DNA of 37,002 bases from Burkholderiales bacterium (GTDB taxonomy: Bacteria; Pseudomonadota; Gammaproteobacteria; Burkholderiales; Burkholderiaceae_C): NCBI GenBank assembly GCA_011391855.1, contig JAABPT010000230.1, forward strand, positions 1-37,002, in the 5' to 3' direction. A program made the translations under genes and the position numbers. Positions 19,678 through 29,800 of the stretch are shown here, one piece after another. The notes under the pieces are model-generated. The model was not told where the DNA came from. It saw nothing but the letters and a program-made list of their open reading frames with translations, and made no database searches. Every line of letters starts with the position of its first letter. The first letter of the stretch is position 1.

Positions 19678-20931
19678 ATGGCCGAGATCAAGAACTACAC
19701 GCTCAATTTCGGGCCCCAGCACCCGGCAGCGCACGGCGTGCTGCGCTTGGTGCTGGAACTCGACGGTGAGGTGATCCAGCGCGCCGACCCGCATATCGGG
19801 CTGCTGCACCGCGCCACCGAAAAACTCGCCGAGAGCAAGACCTTCATCCAGGCGCTGCCCTACATGGACCGGCTGGACTACGTGTCGATGATGTGCAATG
19901 AGCACGCCTACTGCCTGGCGATCGAGAAGCTGCTGGGCGTGGACGTGCCGGAGCGTGCGCAGTACATCCGCGTCATGTTCAGCGAGATCACGCGCTTGCT
20001 CAACCACCTGCTGTGGCTGGGTGCGCACGGGCTGGACTGCGGCGCGATGAATATCTTCATCTACTGCTTCCGCGAGCGCGAAGACCTGTTCGACATGTAC
20101 GAGGCGGTGAGTGGCGCACGCATGCACGCGGCCTACTTCCGCCCGGGCGGCGTCTACCGCGACCTGCCGGACGTGATGCCGCAGTACAAGCCGAGCCGCA
20201 TCAAGAACGAGAAGGCGATCAAGGCGCTGAACGACACGCGCTCGGGCACGTTGCTGGACTTCATCGACGACTTCACCCAGCGCTTTCCGAAGTACGTCGA
20301 CGAATACGAGACCCTGCTCACCGACAACCGCATCTGGAAGCAGCGCACGGTGGGCATCGGCGTGGTCACGCCAGAGCGCGCGCTCAACCTCGGCTTCACC
20401 GGCCCCATGCTGCGCGGCAGCGGCATCGCCTGGGACCTGCGCAAGACGCAGCCTTACGACGTCTACGACCGCATGGATTTCGATGTGCCGGTGGGCACGG
20501 GCGGCGACACCTACGACCGTTATCTGGTGCGCATCGAGGAAATGCGGCAGAGCAACCGCATCATCCAGCAGTGCGTGCAGTGGCTGCGTGCCAACCCAGG
20601 CCCCGTGATCACGGCCAACCACAAGGTGGCGCCGCCTTCGCGCGTGGACATGAAGTCCAACATGGAAGAGCTGATCCACCACTTCAAGCTCTTCACCGAA
20701 GGGATGCACGTGCCCGAGGGCGAGGCCTACGCGGCGGTGGAGCACCCCAAGGGCGAGTTCGGCATCTACCTGGTGAGCGACGGCGCCAACAAGCCCTACC
20801 GGCTGAAGATCCGCGCGCCCGGCTTCGCTCACCTGGCGGCGCTGGACGAAATGGCACGTGGCCACATGATTGCCGATGCCGTGGCCATCATCGGCACCAT
20901 GGATATCGTTTTCGGCGAAATTGATCGATGA
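19678..20931 (+). CDS. nuoD: NADH-quinone oxidoreductase subunit D (49 kDa type)
   Basis: NuoD forms most of the quinone-binding pocket with NuoB. The product is 417 aa. The N-terminal [15 protein letters not shown] contains the conserved His that contacts quinone, and the C-terminal DIVFGEIDR end is canonical. The family is related to the large subunit of NiFe hydrogenase but lacks the nickel cysteines. The gene sits directly after nuoC. Confidence 0.98.
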   Translation: MAEIKNYTLNFGPQHPAAHGVLRLVLELDGEVIQRADPHIGLLHRATEKLAESKTFIQALPYMDRLDYVSMMCNEHAYCLAIEKLLGVDVPERAQYIRVMFSEITRLLNHLLWLGAHGLDCGAMNIFIYCFREREDLFDMYEAVSGARMHAAYFRPGGVYRDLPDVMPQYKPSRIKNEKAIKALNDTRSGTLLDFIDDFTQRFPKYVDEYETLLTDNRIWKQRTVGIGVVTPERALNLGFTGPMLRGSGIAWDLRKTQPYDVYDRMDFDVPVGTGGDTYDRYLVRIEEMRQSNRIIQQCVQWLRANPGPVITANHKVAPPSRVDMKSNMEELIHHFKLFTEGMHVPEGEAYAAVEHPKGEFGIYLVSDGANKPYRLKIRAPGFAHLAALDEMARGHMIADAVAIIGTMDIVFGEIDR

Positions 20932-20938
20932 GCGCCCG

Positions 20939-21433
20939 ATGATGCAGTTTTCCGAATCCACGCTGGCCCGCTTCGCGCGCGAGGTCGCCAAATTCCCGGC
21001 CGACCAGAAGCAGAGTGCGGTCATGGCCTGCCTGGCCATCGTGCAGCAGGAGCAGGGCCACGTTTCCACGGCGGCCGAGGACGCCATCGCCGCGTATCTG
21101 GGCATGGCGCCGATTGCGGTGCACGAGGTCACCACCTTCTACAACATGTACAACCAGCAGCCGCTGGGCCAGTTCAAGCTCAACGTCTGCACCAACCTGC
21201 CTTGCGCGCTGCGCGACGGCGACAAGGCGCTGGACCATGTCTGCAAGCGGCTGGGTGTGAAGCCCTATGGCACCACCGCCGACGGCCGCTTCACCGTGCA
21301 GCCCAGCGAATGCCTGGGCGCCTGCGCCGATGCGCCGGTGATGCTGGTCAACGATCGGCAGATGCTCAGCTTCATGAGCGCGGAGCGGCTCGACGAACTG
21401 ATCGACACCTTGAAGTCCGAGGCGTCCGCATGA
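20939..21433 (+). CDS. nuoE: NADH-quinone oxidoreductase subunit E (24 kDa type)
   Basis: NuoE holds [2Fe-2S] cluster N1a. The product is 164 aa, a thioredoxin-like fold. Ligands are Cys84, Cys89 (CTNLPC), Cys125 and Cys129 (CLGAC). Two adjacent ATGs (20939 and 20942) are possible starts; I give the first. The track's earlier start lies inside nuoD. The stop overlaps the nuoF ATG (ATGA). Confidence 0.96.
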   Translation: MMQFSESTLARFAREVAKFPADQKQSAVMACLAIVQQEQGHVSTAAEDAIAAYLGMAPIAVHEVTTFYNMYNQQPLGQFKLNVCTNLPCALRDGDKALDHVCKRLGVKPYGTTADGRFTVQPSECLGACADAPVMLVNDRQMLSFMSAERLDELIDTLKSEASA

Positions 21434-22779
21434 TCGACCTAAAGAAATTCCAGGCCACCGGTCGCGAGACCTGTTTTCACGGCCGCCACATCCAGCCGCA
21501 GATCTACGCGGGCCTGGACGGCAAGAATTGGCGGCTGCAGGACTACGTGGCGCGTGGCGGCTATGCGGCGTTGAAGAAGATCCTGGGTGTGGGTCAGCCC
21601 GAAGGCGCCACCGGCATGACGCCCGACCAGGTGATTGCCGAGGTCAAGCTCAGCGCGCTGCGCGGCCGCGGTGGCGCCGGCTTCCCCACGGGCCTGAAGT
21701 GGAGCTTCATGCCGCGGGCCTTTCCCGGCCCCAAATACCTGGTGTGCAATTCCGACGAAGGCGAACCCGGCACCTGCAAGGACCGCGACCTGCTGGCCTA
21801 CAACCCGCACATGGTCATCGAAGGCATGGCCATCGCCGCCTACGCCATGGGCGTGAAGACGGGCTACAACTACATCCACGGCGAGATCTTCGAGGTCTAC
21901 GAGCGTTTCGAAGAGGCCTTGGAAGAAGCGCGCGCCGCCGGCTTCCTGGGCGACCGCATCCTGGGCACGGACTACAGCTTCCAGTTGCACGCCTTCCACG
22001 GTTTCGGCGCCTACATTTGCGGCGAGGAAACGGCGCTGCTGGAAAGCCTGGAAGGCAAGAAGGGCCAGCCGCGCTTCAAGCCACCGTTTCCGGCCAGCTT
22101 CGGCCTCTACGGCAAGCCGACCACCATCAACAACACCGAGACCTTTGCCGCGGTGCCGTGGATCATCAACCACGGCGGCCAGGCTTACCTGGAGTGCGGC
22201 AAGCCCAACAACGGCGGCACCAAGATCTTCAGCGTGGTGGGGGACGTGGAACGGCCGGGCAATTTCGAGATTCCGCTCGGCACGCCGTTTTCGACCCTGC
22301 TGGAACTGTCCGGCGGCGTGAAGGGCGGTGCGCTGAAGGCGGTGATCCCTGGCGGCTCCTCGGCTCCGGTGCTGCCGGCCGGCACCATGATGGACATCAC
22401 GATGGACTACGACGCCATCGCCAAGGCCGGTTCCATGCTGGGCAGCGGCGCCGTGATCGTGATGAACGACAGCCGCTGCATGGTGCGCAGCTTGCTGCGC
22501 CTGAGCTATTTCTACCAGCACGAAAGCTGCGGCCAGTGCACGCCCTGCCGCGAAGGCACGGGCTGGCTGTGGCGGCTGGTCGACCGCATCGAGCACGGCA
22601 AAGGCCGCGCCGAAGACCTGGACCTGCTGGACTCGGTGGCCGACAACATCAAGGGCCGCACCATCTGCGCCCTGGGCGACGCCGCGGCGATGCCGGTGCA
22701 GGGCATGCTCAAGCACTTCCGCGACGAGTTTGCCTTCCACGTCGAACACAAGACCTGCATGGTGGGCGCGCATGTCTGA
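21430..22779 (+). CDS. nuoF: NADH-quinone oxidoreductase subunit F (51 kDa type)
   Basis: NuoF oxidises NADH, with FMN and [4Fe-4S] N3. The product is 449 aa. The nucleotide/FMN loop is [10 protein letters not shown] at 79-88, the region [15 protein letters not shown] follows, and the cluster motif [12 protein letters not shown] is near residue 367 with a later Cys in [11 protein letters not shown]. The ATGA overlap with nuoE implies coupled synthesis of the NADH-binding module. The track's 76 extra N-terminal codons lie inside nuoE. Confidence 0.97.
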   Translation: MIDLKKFQATGRETCFHGRHIQPQIYAGLDGKNWRLQDYVARGGYAALKKILGVGQPEGATGMTPDQVIAEVKLSALRGRGGAGFPTGLKWSFMPRAFPGPKYLVCNSDEGEPGTCKDRDLLAYNPHMVIEGMAIAAYAMGVKTGYNYIHGEIFEVYERFEEALEEARAAGFLGDRILGTDYSFQLHAFHGFGAYICGEETALLESLEGKKGQPRFKPPFPASFGLYGKPTTINNTETFAAVPWIINHGGQAYLECGKPNNGGTKIFSVVGDVERPGNFEIPLGTPFSTLLELSGGVKGGALKAVIPGGSSAPVLPAGTMMDITMDYDAIAKAGSMLGSGAVIVMNDSRCMVRSLLRLSYFYQHESCGQCTPCREGTGWLWRLVDRIEHGKGRAEDLDLLDSVADNIKGRTICALGDAAAMPVQGMLKHFRDEFAFHVEHKTCMVGAHV

Positions 22780-22820
22780 AATGCTGCGTTGCGGAACCCT
22801 GAATTGCCGAGTTGTTCACC

Positions 22821-25151
22821 ATGGCTGAACTCGACATCGACGGCCACAAGGTCACCGTGCCCGACGGCAGCATGGTCATGCACGCCGCCGACGCGGCGGG
22901 CGTGTACATCCCCCACTTCTGCTATCACAAGAAGCTCAGCATCGCGGCCAACTGCCGCATGTGCCTGGTCGACATCGAGAAGATGCCCAAGCCCATGCCG
23001 GCTTGCGCCACGCCGGCCACCAACGGCATGGTGGTGCGCAGCAAGAGCGACAAGGCGGTGAAGGCACAGCAGTCGGTGATGGAGTTCCTGCTCATCAACC
23101 ACCCGCTGGACTGCCCCATCTGCGACCAGGGCGGTGAATGCCAGTTGCAGGACCTGGCGGTGGGCTACGGCAAGAGCGCCAGCCGCTACCAGGAAGAGAA
23201 GCGCGTCGTCTTCCACAAGGACGTCGGCCCGCTCATCAGCATGGCGGAGATGAGCCGCTGCATCCACTGCACGCGCTGCGTGCGCTTCGGCCAGGAAGTG
23301 GCCGGGGTCATGGAACTCGGCATGATCCACCGCGGCGAGCACAGCGAAATCACCACGTTGGCCGGCCGTACCATCGACAGTGAACTGTCGGGCAACATGA
23401 TCGATATCTGCCCGGTTGGCGCGCTCACCAGCAAGCCCTTCCGCTACAGCGCTCGCACCTGGGAGCTTTCGCGCCGCAAGTCGGTGAGCCCGCACGACAG
23501 CGTGGGCGCCAACCTGGTGGTGCAGGTGAAGGCAAACAAGGTCATGCGGGTGCTGCCGCTGGAGAACGAAAACGTCAACGAATGCTGGATCGCCGACCGC
23601 GACCGCTTCAGCTACGAGGCGTTGAACAGTGAGTCGCGGCTGACGCAGCCGATGATCAAGCAGGGTGGGGTCTGGCAGGTGGTGGACTGGACGACCGCGT
23701 TGGCCTATGTGGCCGACGGCTTGAAGCGGGTCAAGGCCGAATTCGGTGCAAAGGATATCGGCGCCATCGGCCATGCCTCGTCCACGACCGAAGAATTGCA
23801 TCTCCTGGCCAAGCTGATGCGTGGCCTGGGCAGCGAGAGCGTCGACCACCGCACCCGTCATACCGATTTCGGCAACGCGGCGCCGGCGGGTCATGCACGC
23901 TGGCTCGGCACTTCCATCGCGTCGCTGTCGAAGCTGGATCGTGCCTTCGTCATCGGCTCCTTCCTGCGCAAGGACCACCCTCTGCTGGCACAGCGCCTGC
24001 GCCAGGCCGTGCGCCACGGTGCGAAGCTGATGAGCCTGCAGGCCGTGCACGACGACTGGGCCATGCCGCTGGCCGCCATGCTGACCGCCGCGCCCGCGGC
24101 CTGGCCAGCGCAACTGGCCGACGTGGCCGCCGCGGTGGCCAAGGCGCGTGGTGTGCCGGCGCCGCTGCCGGCCGACCCCGGCCCGCACGCTCAGGCCGTG
24201 GCCGACGCGCTGTTGTCGGGCGAGCGCAAGGCCGTCCTGCTCGGCAACGCCGCGGCGCAGCATCCGCAGGCTTCGCAACTGCTGGCGCTGGCCCACTGGA
24301 TCGGCGAACACACCGGCGCCAGCGTTGGCGTTCTCGGCGAAGCCGGCAACAGTGTGGGCGCACAACTCGTTGGCGCTTTGCCCGGTGCCGGTGGCCTGAA
24401 CGCCGGCCAGATGCTGAGCCAGCCAATGAAGGCGCTGCTGTTGCTGAATACCGAACCGGTGCTCGACAGCGCCGACGCTGCCGCGGCACGCGCGGCGCTG
24501 GCCGCATCGGGCCTGGTGGTCGCGCTCACACCGTTCAAGGACGTGGCCGCTGATGTGGCCGACGTCATGCTGCCCATCGCGCCGTTCACCGAAACCGCCG
24601 GCACCTTCGTCAATGCCGAAGGCCGTGCGCAGAGCTTCCACGGCGTCGTGAAACCGCTGGGTGAAACGCGTCCGGCGTGGAAGGTGTTGCGTGTGCTGGG
24701 CAACCTGCTGGGACTGGCCGGCTTCGAGTACGAGACTGCGGAAGGCGTGCGCGCCGAAGCGCTGGGCGATCTCGCCGCGCTGGCCTCGCGCCTGGACAAC
24801 CGCGCAGAGGCACCTGCGTTGACGGCCCTCGCTCCGGCAGCCGGCGGCGGGCTGCAGCGCGTGTCCGACGTGCCGATCTACGCCGTCGACGCCATCGTGC
24901 GCCGCGCCATGTCGCTGCAGCTCACTGCGGATGCGCGTGAACCCGTCGTCGGCTTGCCCTCGGCGTTGTGGCAACGACTGCGCATGGAAACCGGCGGCAA
25001 GGTGCTGGTGGCGCAAGGACAGGCCGCCGTGGTGCTGCCGGCGCGTGAAGAGCCGTCGCTGGCCGAAGGCGCCGTGCGCATTGCCGCCGGCCACCCGGCC
25101 ACCACCGACCTGGGCGCCATGTTCGGCGCCGTCAGCGTCGAGAAGGTCTGA
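22821..25151 (+). CDS. nuoG: NADH-quinone oxidoreductase subunit G (75 kDa type)
   Basis: NuoG carries N1b, N4 and N5 and the electron path through the peripheral arm. The product is 776 aa from MAELDIDG. Motifs in order: the [2Fe-2S] set [17 protein letters not shown] plus ACATP, the HxxxCxxCxxxxxC region [18 protein letters not shown], and the [4Fe-4S] set [11 protein letters not shown] with DICPVGAL. A degenerate molybdopterin-oxidoreductase-like domain follows and is less conserved. The track begins at a TTG three codons earlier; I use the ATG because the family starts near there. A 41-base spacer without clear structure precedes it. Confidence 0.96.
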   Translation: MAELDIDGHKVTVPDGSMVMHAADAAGVYIPHFCYHKKLSIAANCRMCLVDIEKMPKPMPACATPATNGMVVRSKSDKAVKAQQSVMEFLLINHPLDCPICDQGGECQLQDLAVGYGKSASRYQEEKRVVFHKDVGPLISMAEMSRCIHCTRCVRFGQEVAGVMELGMIHRGEHSEITTLAGRTIDSELSGNMIDICPVGALTSKPFRYSARTWELSRRKSVSPHDSVGANLVVQVKANKVMRVLPLENENVNECWIADRDRFSYEALNSESRLTQPMIKQGGVWQVVDWTTALAYVADGLKRVKAEFGAKDIGAIGHASSTTEELHLLAKLMRGLGSESVDHRTRHTDFGNAAPAGHARWLGTSIASLSKLDRAFVIGSFLRKDHPLLAQRLRQAVRHGAKLMSLQAVHDDWAMPLAAMLTAAPAAWPAQLADVAAAVAKARGVPAPLPADPGPHAQAVADALLSGERKAVLLGNAAAQHPQASQLLALAHWIGEHTGASVGVLGEAGNSVGAQLVGALPGAGGLNAGQMLSQPMKALLLLNTEPVLDSADAAAARAALAASGLVVALTPFKDVAADVADVMLPIAPFTETAGTFVNAEGRAQSFHGVVKPLGETRPAWKVLRVLGNLLGLAGFEYETAEGVRAEALGDLAALASRLDNRAEAPALTALAPAAGGGLQRVSDVPIYAVDAIVRRAMSLQLTADAREPVVGLPSALWQRLRMETGGKVLVAQGQAAVVLPAREEPSLAEGAVRIAAGHPATTDLGAMFGAVSVEKV

Positions 25152-25156
25152 ACGCC

Positions 25157-26218
25157 ATGTTCGACACGCTGCACGAATTCGGCAACGCCACCCTCGGCCC
25201 GACGCTGTGGCTGGTGCTGTGGAGCCTGGTCAAGATCGTCGCTGTGGTGCTGCCGCTGATGATCTGCGTTGCCTACCTCACGCTGTGGGAACGCAAGGGC
25301 ATCGGCTACACGCAGATCCGCATCGGCCCCAACCGTGTCGGCCCGGGCGGGTCGCTGCAGCCGATTGCCGACGCGGTGAAGCTGATCTTCAAGGAGATCA
25401 TCCGCCCCACCGCAGCGAACAAGCCGCTGTTCTTCCTGGGGCCAGTGATGACCATCATGCCGGCGCTGGCCGCCTGGGCAGTGGTGCCGTTCGGGCCCGA
25501 GGCGGTGCTGGCCAACGTCAACGCCGGCCTGCTGTTCCTGATGGCCATCACCTCGATGGAGGTCTACGGCGTCATCATTGCCGGCTGGGCCAGCAATTCG
25601 AAGTACGCCTTCCTGGGCGCGTTGCGCGCCAGCGCGCAGATGGTCAGCTACGAGATCGCGATGGGCTTTTGCCTGGTCGTGGTGCTCATGGTCTCGGCCA
25701 CCATGAACATGACCGAGATCGTCATGCTGCAAGGCAAGGGCACATTCGCCGACCTGGGCGCCGGCGTGTTGTCGTGGAACTGGCTGCCGCTGCTGCCCAT
25801 CTTCGTCGTCTTCTTCATCGCCGGCCTGGCCGAGACCAACCGCCATCCCTTCGACGTGGTGGAAGGCGAAAGCGAAATCGTCGCTGGCCACATGATCGAA
25901 TATTCGGGCATGTCGTTCGCCATGTTCTTCCTGGCCGAATACGCCAACATGATCCTGGTCAGCACGCTCACCGTGCTGCTGTTCCTGGGCGGCTGGCTGT
26001 CGCCGTTCGGCTTCCTCGACTTCATTCCCGGCTGGATCTGGCTGGCCATCAAGGTCTTCGTGGTGGTCACCATGTTCCTGTGGGTGCGCGCCACCTTCCC
26101 GCGCTTCCGCTACGACCAGATCATGCGACTGGGCTGGAAGATCTTCATCCCGGTGACGCTGGTCTGGCTGGTCGTGGTCGGCCTGTGGATCCAGTCGCCA
26201 TTCAATATCTGGGAGTGA
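25157..26218 (+). CDS. nuoH: NADH-quinone oxidoreductase subunit H
   Basis: NuoH is the membrane subunit at the base of the peripheral arm, forming the quinone entry tunnel. The product is 353 aa with about eight membrane helices. The motifs [32 protein letters not shown] and [22 protein letters not shown] are the family's conserved acidic and quinone loops. It starts 5 bases after nuoG. Confidence 0.97.
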   Translation: MFDTLHEFGNATLGPTLWLVLWSLVKIVAVVLPLMICVAYLTLWERKGIGYTQIRIGPNRVGPGGSLQPIADAVKLIFKEIIRPTAANKPLFFLGPVMTIMPALAAWAVVPFGPEAVLANVNAGLLFLMAITSMEVYGVIIAGWASNSKYAFLGALRASAQMVSYEIAMGFCLVVVLMVSATMNMTEIVMLQGKGTFADLGAGVLSWNWLPLLPIFVVFFIAGLAETNRHPFDVVEGESEIVAGHMIEYSGMSFAMFFLAEYANMILVSTLTVLLFLGGWLSPFGFLDFIPGWIWLAIKVFVVVTMFLWVRATFPRFRYDQIMRLGWKIFIPVTLVWLVVVGLWIQSPFNIWE

Positions 26219-26225
26219 GGTGCCC

Positions 26226-26723
26226 ATGTCCACCATCACCGCCATCAAGGATGTCTTTTCCAGCATGCTGCTGGCCGAGCTGTTCAAGGGCATGAGGCTC
26301 ACGGGTCGCTATTTCCTGGCCAAGAACATTACCATCCAGTTTCCGGAAGAGAGGACGCCGCTGAGTCCCCGCTTCCGCGGCCTGCATGCACTGCGCCGTT
26401 ACGACAACGGCGAGGAGCGCTGCATCGCCTGCAAGCTGTGCGAGGCCGTGTGCCCGGCGATGGCCATCACCATCGAAAGCGACGTGCGTGCCGACGGAAC
26501 GCGGCGCACCACGCGCTACGACATCGACCTCACCAAGTGCATCTTCTGCGGCTTCTGCGAGGAAAGCTGCCCAGTGGATTCCATCGTCGAGACGCACCAC
26601 TTCGAATACCACGGCGAAAAACGCGGCGACCTGTATTTCACCAAGGACATGCTGCTGGCCGTGGGCGACCGCTACGAAAAAGAGATCGCGGCCAACCGCG
26701 CTGCCGACGCCAAATACCGCTGA
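26226..26723 (+). CDS. nuoI: NADH-quinone oxidoreductase subunit I
   Basis: NuoI is an 8Fe ferredoxin-type subunit with clusters N6a and N6b. The product is 165 aa, with two CxxCxxCxxxCP motifs: [12 protein letters not shown] and [13 protein letters not shown] chose ATG 26226 over the track's GTG at 26220, since the GAGG at 26217-26220 is correctly spaced for the ATG and overlaps the GTG. It begins 7 bases after nuoH. Confidence 0.97.
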   Translation: MSTITAIKDVFSSMLLAELFKGMRLTGRYFLAKNITIQFPEERTPLSPRFRGLHALRRYDNGEERCIACKLCEAVCPAMAITIESDVRADGTRRTTRYDIDLTKCIFCGFCEESCPVDSIVETHHFEYHGEKRGDLYFTKDMLLAVGDRYEKEIAANRAADAKYR

Positions 26724-26734
26724 ACCAGGGCGCC

Positions 26735-26753
26735 CGCCTGCTTGCCGCAGGCG
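26735..26753 (+). other. Hairpin between nuoI and nuoJ
   Basis: CGCCTGC-TTGCC-GCAGGCG is a perfect 7-bp stem in the 43-base nuoI-nuoJ spacer, one of the larger gaps inside this otherwise tight operon. No T-run follows. It may be a processing or stability element between the peripheral-arm and membrane-arm genes. Confidence 0.5.
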
Positions 26754-26766
26754 CCGCCCGAGACCC

Positions 26767-27396
26767 ATGGACACGATCACCGCCCTCTTCTACGTTTTCG
26801 CCACGGTGCTGCTGCTGGCCGCCTTCCGCGTCATCACGGCGCGCAGCACGGTGCACGCGGTGCTGTTCCTGGTGCTCGCCTTCTTCAGCGCTTCCTGCAT
26901 CTGGATGCTGCTGTCGGCCGAATTCCTGGCCATCACGCTGGTGCTCGTCTACGTCGGCGCAGTGATGGTGTTGTTCCTGTTCGTGGTGATGATGCTGGAC
27001 ATCAACGCCGACAGCTTCCGCCAGGGTTTCTGGCAGCACCTGCCGCTGGCCGGGCTGGTGGGCGCGGTGATCGCGCTGGAGATGGCGCTGGTGCTGATGC
27101 GCGGCTTCCAGCTCGAGGCTCCCGAACCCACCGCGCGTGCGCTGGAAATGGGCAACACCAAGCTGCTGGGCATCGAGATCTATACGCAATACCTCTACCC
27201 GCTGCAGCTGGCCGCGGTGCTGCTGCTGGTGGCCATCATCGCGGCCATCGCGCTGACGCTGCGCGGGCGCAAGGACAGCCGGCACATGAATCCGTCCGAA
27301 CAGGTGCGCGTGAAGCGCGCCGACCGCGTGCGGCTGGTGAAGATGGACCCGACGATCGAGTCGCCGTCGACGCCGAAGGAAGGGGGCACGGCATGA
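26767..27396 (+). CDS. nuoJ: NADH-quinone oxidoreductase subunit J
   Basis: NuoJ is a membrane subunit with five helices. The product is 209 aa from [13 protein letters not shown]. The conserved [22 protein letters not shown] helix contains the pi-bulge region of the family. The C-terminal 50 residues are a charged cytoplasmic tail. The track's start 127 codons earlier lies inside nuoI. Its stop overlaps the nuoK ATG (ATGA). Confidence 0.96.
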   Translation: MDTITALFYVFATVLLLAAFRVITARSTVHAVLFLVLAFFSASCIWMLLSAEFLAITLVLVYVGAVMVLFLFVVMMLDINADSFRQGFWQHLPLAGLVGAVIALEMALVLMRGFQLEAPEPTARALEMGNTKLLGIEIYTQYLYPLQLAAVLLLVAIIAAIALTLRGRKDSRHMNPSEQVRVKRADRVRLVKMDPTIESPSTPKEGGTA

Positions 27397-27722
27397 GCCT
27401 CGGCCCCATCACGCTCGGCCATTACCTGTCGCTGGGGGGCATCCTGTTTGCCCTCTCGGTGATCGGCATCTTCCTGAACCGCCGCAACCTGATCGTGCTG
27501 CTGATGGCCATCGAACTGATGCTGCTGGCCGTGAACCTGAATTTCGTCGCCTTCTCGCACTACCTTCCGCTGGAAGCCGACCGCATGGCGGGGCAGGTCT
27601 TCGTCTTCTTCATTCTCACCGTGGCGGCGGCCGAATCGGCCATCGGCCTGGCGATCCTGGTGGTGCTGTTCCGCAACCGGGCTTCGATCCGGGTCGAGGA
27701 ACTCGACGAGCTGAAAGGCTGA
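27393..27722 (+). CDS. nuoK: NADH-quinone oxidoreductase subunit K
   Basis: NuoK is a small antiporter-linked membrane subunit with three helices. The product is 109 aa, slightly above the usual 100-102, from a longer loop in [14 protein letters not shown]. Conserved glutamates lie in [15 protein letters not shown] and [13 protein letters not shown]; both are known to matter for proton pumping in the family. The ORF track shows it only as the tail of a longer shadow frame. It is coupled to nuoJ by ATGA. Confidence 0.96.
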   Translation: MSLGPITLGHYLSLGGILFALSVIGIFLNRRNLIVLLMAIELMLLAVNLNFVAFSHYLPLEADRMAGQVFVFFILTVAAAESAIGLAILVVLFRNRASIRVEELDELKG

Positions 27723-27730
27723 AGGCGGAC

Positions 27731-29752
27731 ATGGCCACCTCGATCTCCCAAGGACTGCTGCTCACCGTGCCGCTGGCGCCGCTGGCCGGTGCGCTCATTG
27801 CCGGCCTGGCCGGCAAGTGGGTCGGCCGCCGCGGCGCGCACTTCTTCACCATCCTGGGCGTGTTCATCGCCTTCGTCTGCTCGGTCGTCGTGCTGTCGCA
27901 GGTGGGTGCCGGCGCGCGCTTCAACGAGACCATTTATGAATGGATGGTGCTGGGCAAGCTGGTGATGGAGGTCGGCTTCCTGGTCGACGGCCTGACCGCG
28001 ATGATGATGGTGGTGGTGACCTTCGTCAGCCTGATGGTGCACGTCTACACCATCGGCTACATGGACGGCGACCCTGGCTACCAGCGCTTCTTCAGCTACA
28101 TCTCGCTGTTCACCTTCAGCATGCTGATGCTGGTGATGAGCAACAACTTCCTGCAGCTCTTCTTCGGCTGGGAAGCGGTGGGTCTGGTGAGCTACCTGCT
28201 GATCGGTTTCTGGTTCAAGAAGCCGACGGCGATCTTCGCCAATATGAAGGCCTTCATCGTCAACCGGGTCGGCGACTTCGGCTTCATCCTGGGCATCGGC
28301 CTGGTGGTGGCCTACGGCGGCACGCTGAACTACGCGGAAGCCTTCGCCAAGGCGCCGGAGCTGGCCAAGCTCACCTTCCCGGGCACCGACTGGATGCTGA
28401 TCACGGTGGCCTGCATCTGCCTGTTCATCGGCGCCATGGGCAAGAGCGCACAGTTTCCCCTGCACGTCTGGTTGCCGGATTCGATGGAAGGTCCGACGCC
28501 GATCAGCGCGCTGATCCACGCCGCGACCATGGTCACCGCCGGCATCTTCATGGTCGCGCGCATGAGCCCGCTGTTCGAGTTGTCGGACACCGCGCTCAAT
28601 TTCGTGATGATCATCGGCGCCATCACGGCGCTGTTCATGGGCTTCCTGGGCATCATCCAGAACGACATCAAGCGCGTGGTGGCCTATTCCACGCTCAGCC
28701 AGCTGGGTTACATGACGGTGGCGCTGGGCGCCAGTGCCTACTCGGTGGCGGTGTTCCACCTCATGACGCACGCCTTCTTCAAGGCGCTGCTGTTCCTGGC
28801 CGCCGGCAGCGTGATCATCGGCATGCACCACGACCAGGACATCCGCAACATGGGCGGCCTGCGCAAGCACATGCCCATCACCTGGATCACGGCGCTGCTG
28901 GGCAGCCTGGCGCTGATCGGAACGCCGCTGTTCGCCGGCTTCTACAGCAAGGACAGCATCATCCTGGCGGTCGAGGCTTCGAACCTGCCGGGCACGCCGT
29001 TTGCCATCTTCGCGGTGGTGGCCGGCGTCTTCGTCACGGCCTTCTATTCCTTCCGCATGTACTTCCTGGTCTTCCACGGCGAGGAGCGTTTCCACCACAA
29101 GCCCTTCCCGCCCGAGGACGACCACGCCCACGGCCACGACGACGGACACCACGACGCCACGCCGCACGAATCGCCCTGGGTCGTCACCGCGCCGCTGATC
29201 CTGCTCGCCGTGCCCTCGGTGGTGATCGGCTTCCTGGCCATCCAGCCCATGCTGTTCGGCGACTTCATGAAGGATGCGATCTTCGTCGACGCCGTGCGCC
29301 ACCCGGCGATGGCGCAACTCGCCGAAGGCTTCCACGGCGCCGCCGCGATGGCCTTGCACGGCCTGCAGACACCGCCGTTCTGGCTGGCGCTGGCCGGTGT
29401 GGTCACGGCCTGGTGGTTCTATCTGAAGCAGCCTTCCATCCCCGCGGCCATTGCCCGCACCTTTGCCCCCGTGGTGCGGGTGCTCGAGAACAAGTACTAC
29501 ATGGACTGGTTCAACGAACACGTGCTGGCCGCCGGGGCGCGGCTGCTGGGCACCGGCCTGTGGAGGGGCGGCGACGTGGCCGTGATCGACGGTGCCATCA
29601 ACGGCAGCGCCCGCGCCATGGGCGGGCTGGCCGGCGTGCTGCGCCAGTTCCAGACCGGCCACCTGTACCAGTATGCGCTGGTCATGCTGCTGGGCATCTT
29701 CGGCCTGCTGACCTGGCAGCTGTGGCCTTATTTCAGCGGCCTCATGCGATGA
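27731..29752 (+). CDS. nuoL: NADH-quinone oxidoreductase subunit L
   Basis: NuoL is the distal Mrp-antiporter-like proton-pumping subunit with the long lateral helix. The product is 673 aa. Conserved features include LFFGWEAVGLVSYLLIGFW (key Glu), GKSAQFPLHVWLPDSMEGPTPISALIHAATMV and the Lys/His-bearing helices. A His/Asp-rich loop (HAHGHDDGHHD core, about 450-475) interrupts the membrane part before a hydrophobic C-terminal stretch. It follows nuoK by 8 bases. Confidence 0.97.
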   Translation: MATSISQGLLLTVPLAPLAGALIAGLAGKWVGRRGAHFFTILGVFIAFVCSVVVLSQVGAGARFNETIYEWMVLGKLVMEVGFLVDGLTAMMMVVVTFVSLMVHVYTIGYMDGDPGYQRFFSYISLFTFSMLMLVMSNNFLQLFFGWEAVGLVSYLLIGFWFKKPTAIFANMKAFIVNRVGDFGFILGIGLVVAYGGTLNYAEAFAKAPELAKLTFPGTDWMLITVACICLFIGAMGKSAQFPLHVWLPDSMEGPTPISALIHAATMVTAGIFMVARMSPLFELSDTALNFVMIIGAITALFMGFLGIIQNDIKRVVAYSTLSQLGYMTVALGASAYSVAVFHLMTHAFFKALLFLAAGSVIIGMHHDQDIRNMGGLRKHMPITWITALLGSLALIGTPLFAGFYSKDSIILAVEASNLPGTPFAIFAVVAGVFVTAFYSFRMYFLVFHGEERFHHKPFPPEDDHAHGHDDGHHDATPHESPWVVTAPLILLAVPSVVIGFLAIQPMLFGDFMKDAIFVDAVRHPAMAQLAEGFHGAAAMALHGLQTPPFWLALAGVVTAWWFYLKQPSIPAAIARTFAPVVRVLENKYYMDWFNEHVLAAGARLLGTGLWRGGDVAVIDGAINGSARAMGGLAGVLRQFQTGHLYQYALVMLLGIFGLLTWQLWPYFSGLMR

Positions 29753-29800
29753 CATGCTGACGCCGGCGCCGCACATGCAAGAAGAACAAGAGGGAAAACG

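Noticed and set aside
22512-25094. An 860-codon minus-strand ORF opposite nuoG
   Set aside because: It mirrors nuoG codons and has low-complexity His/Gln/Ala composition; nuoG itself has complete Fe-S motifs.
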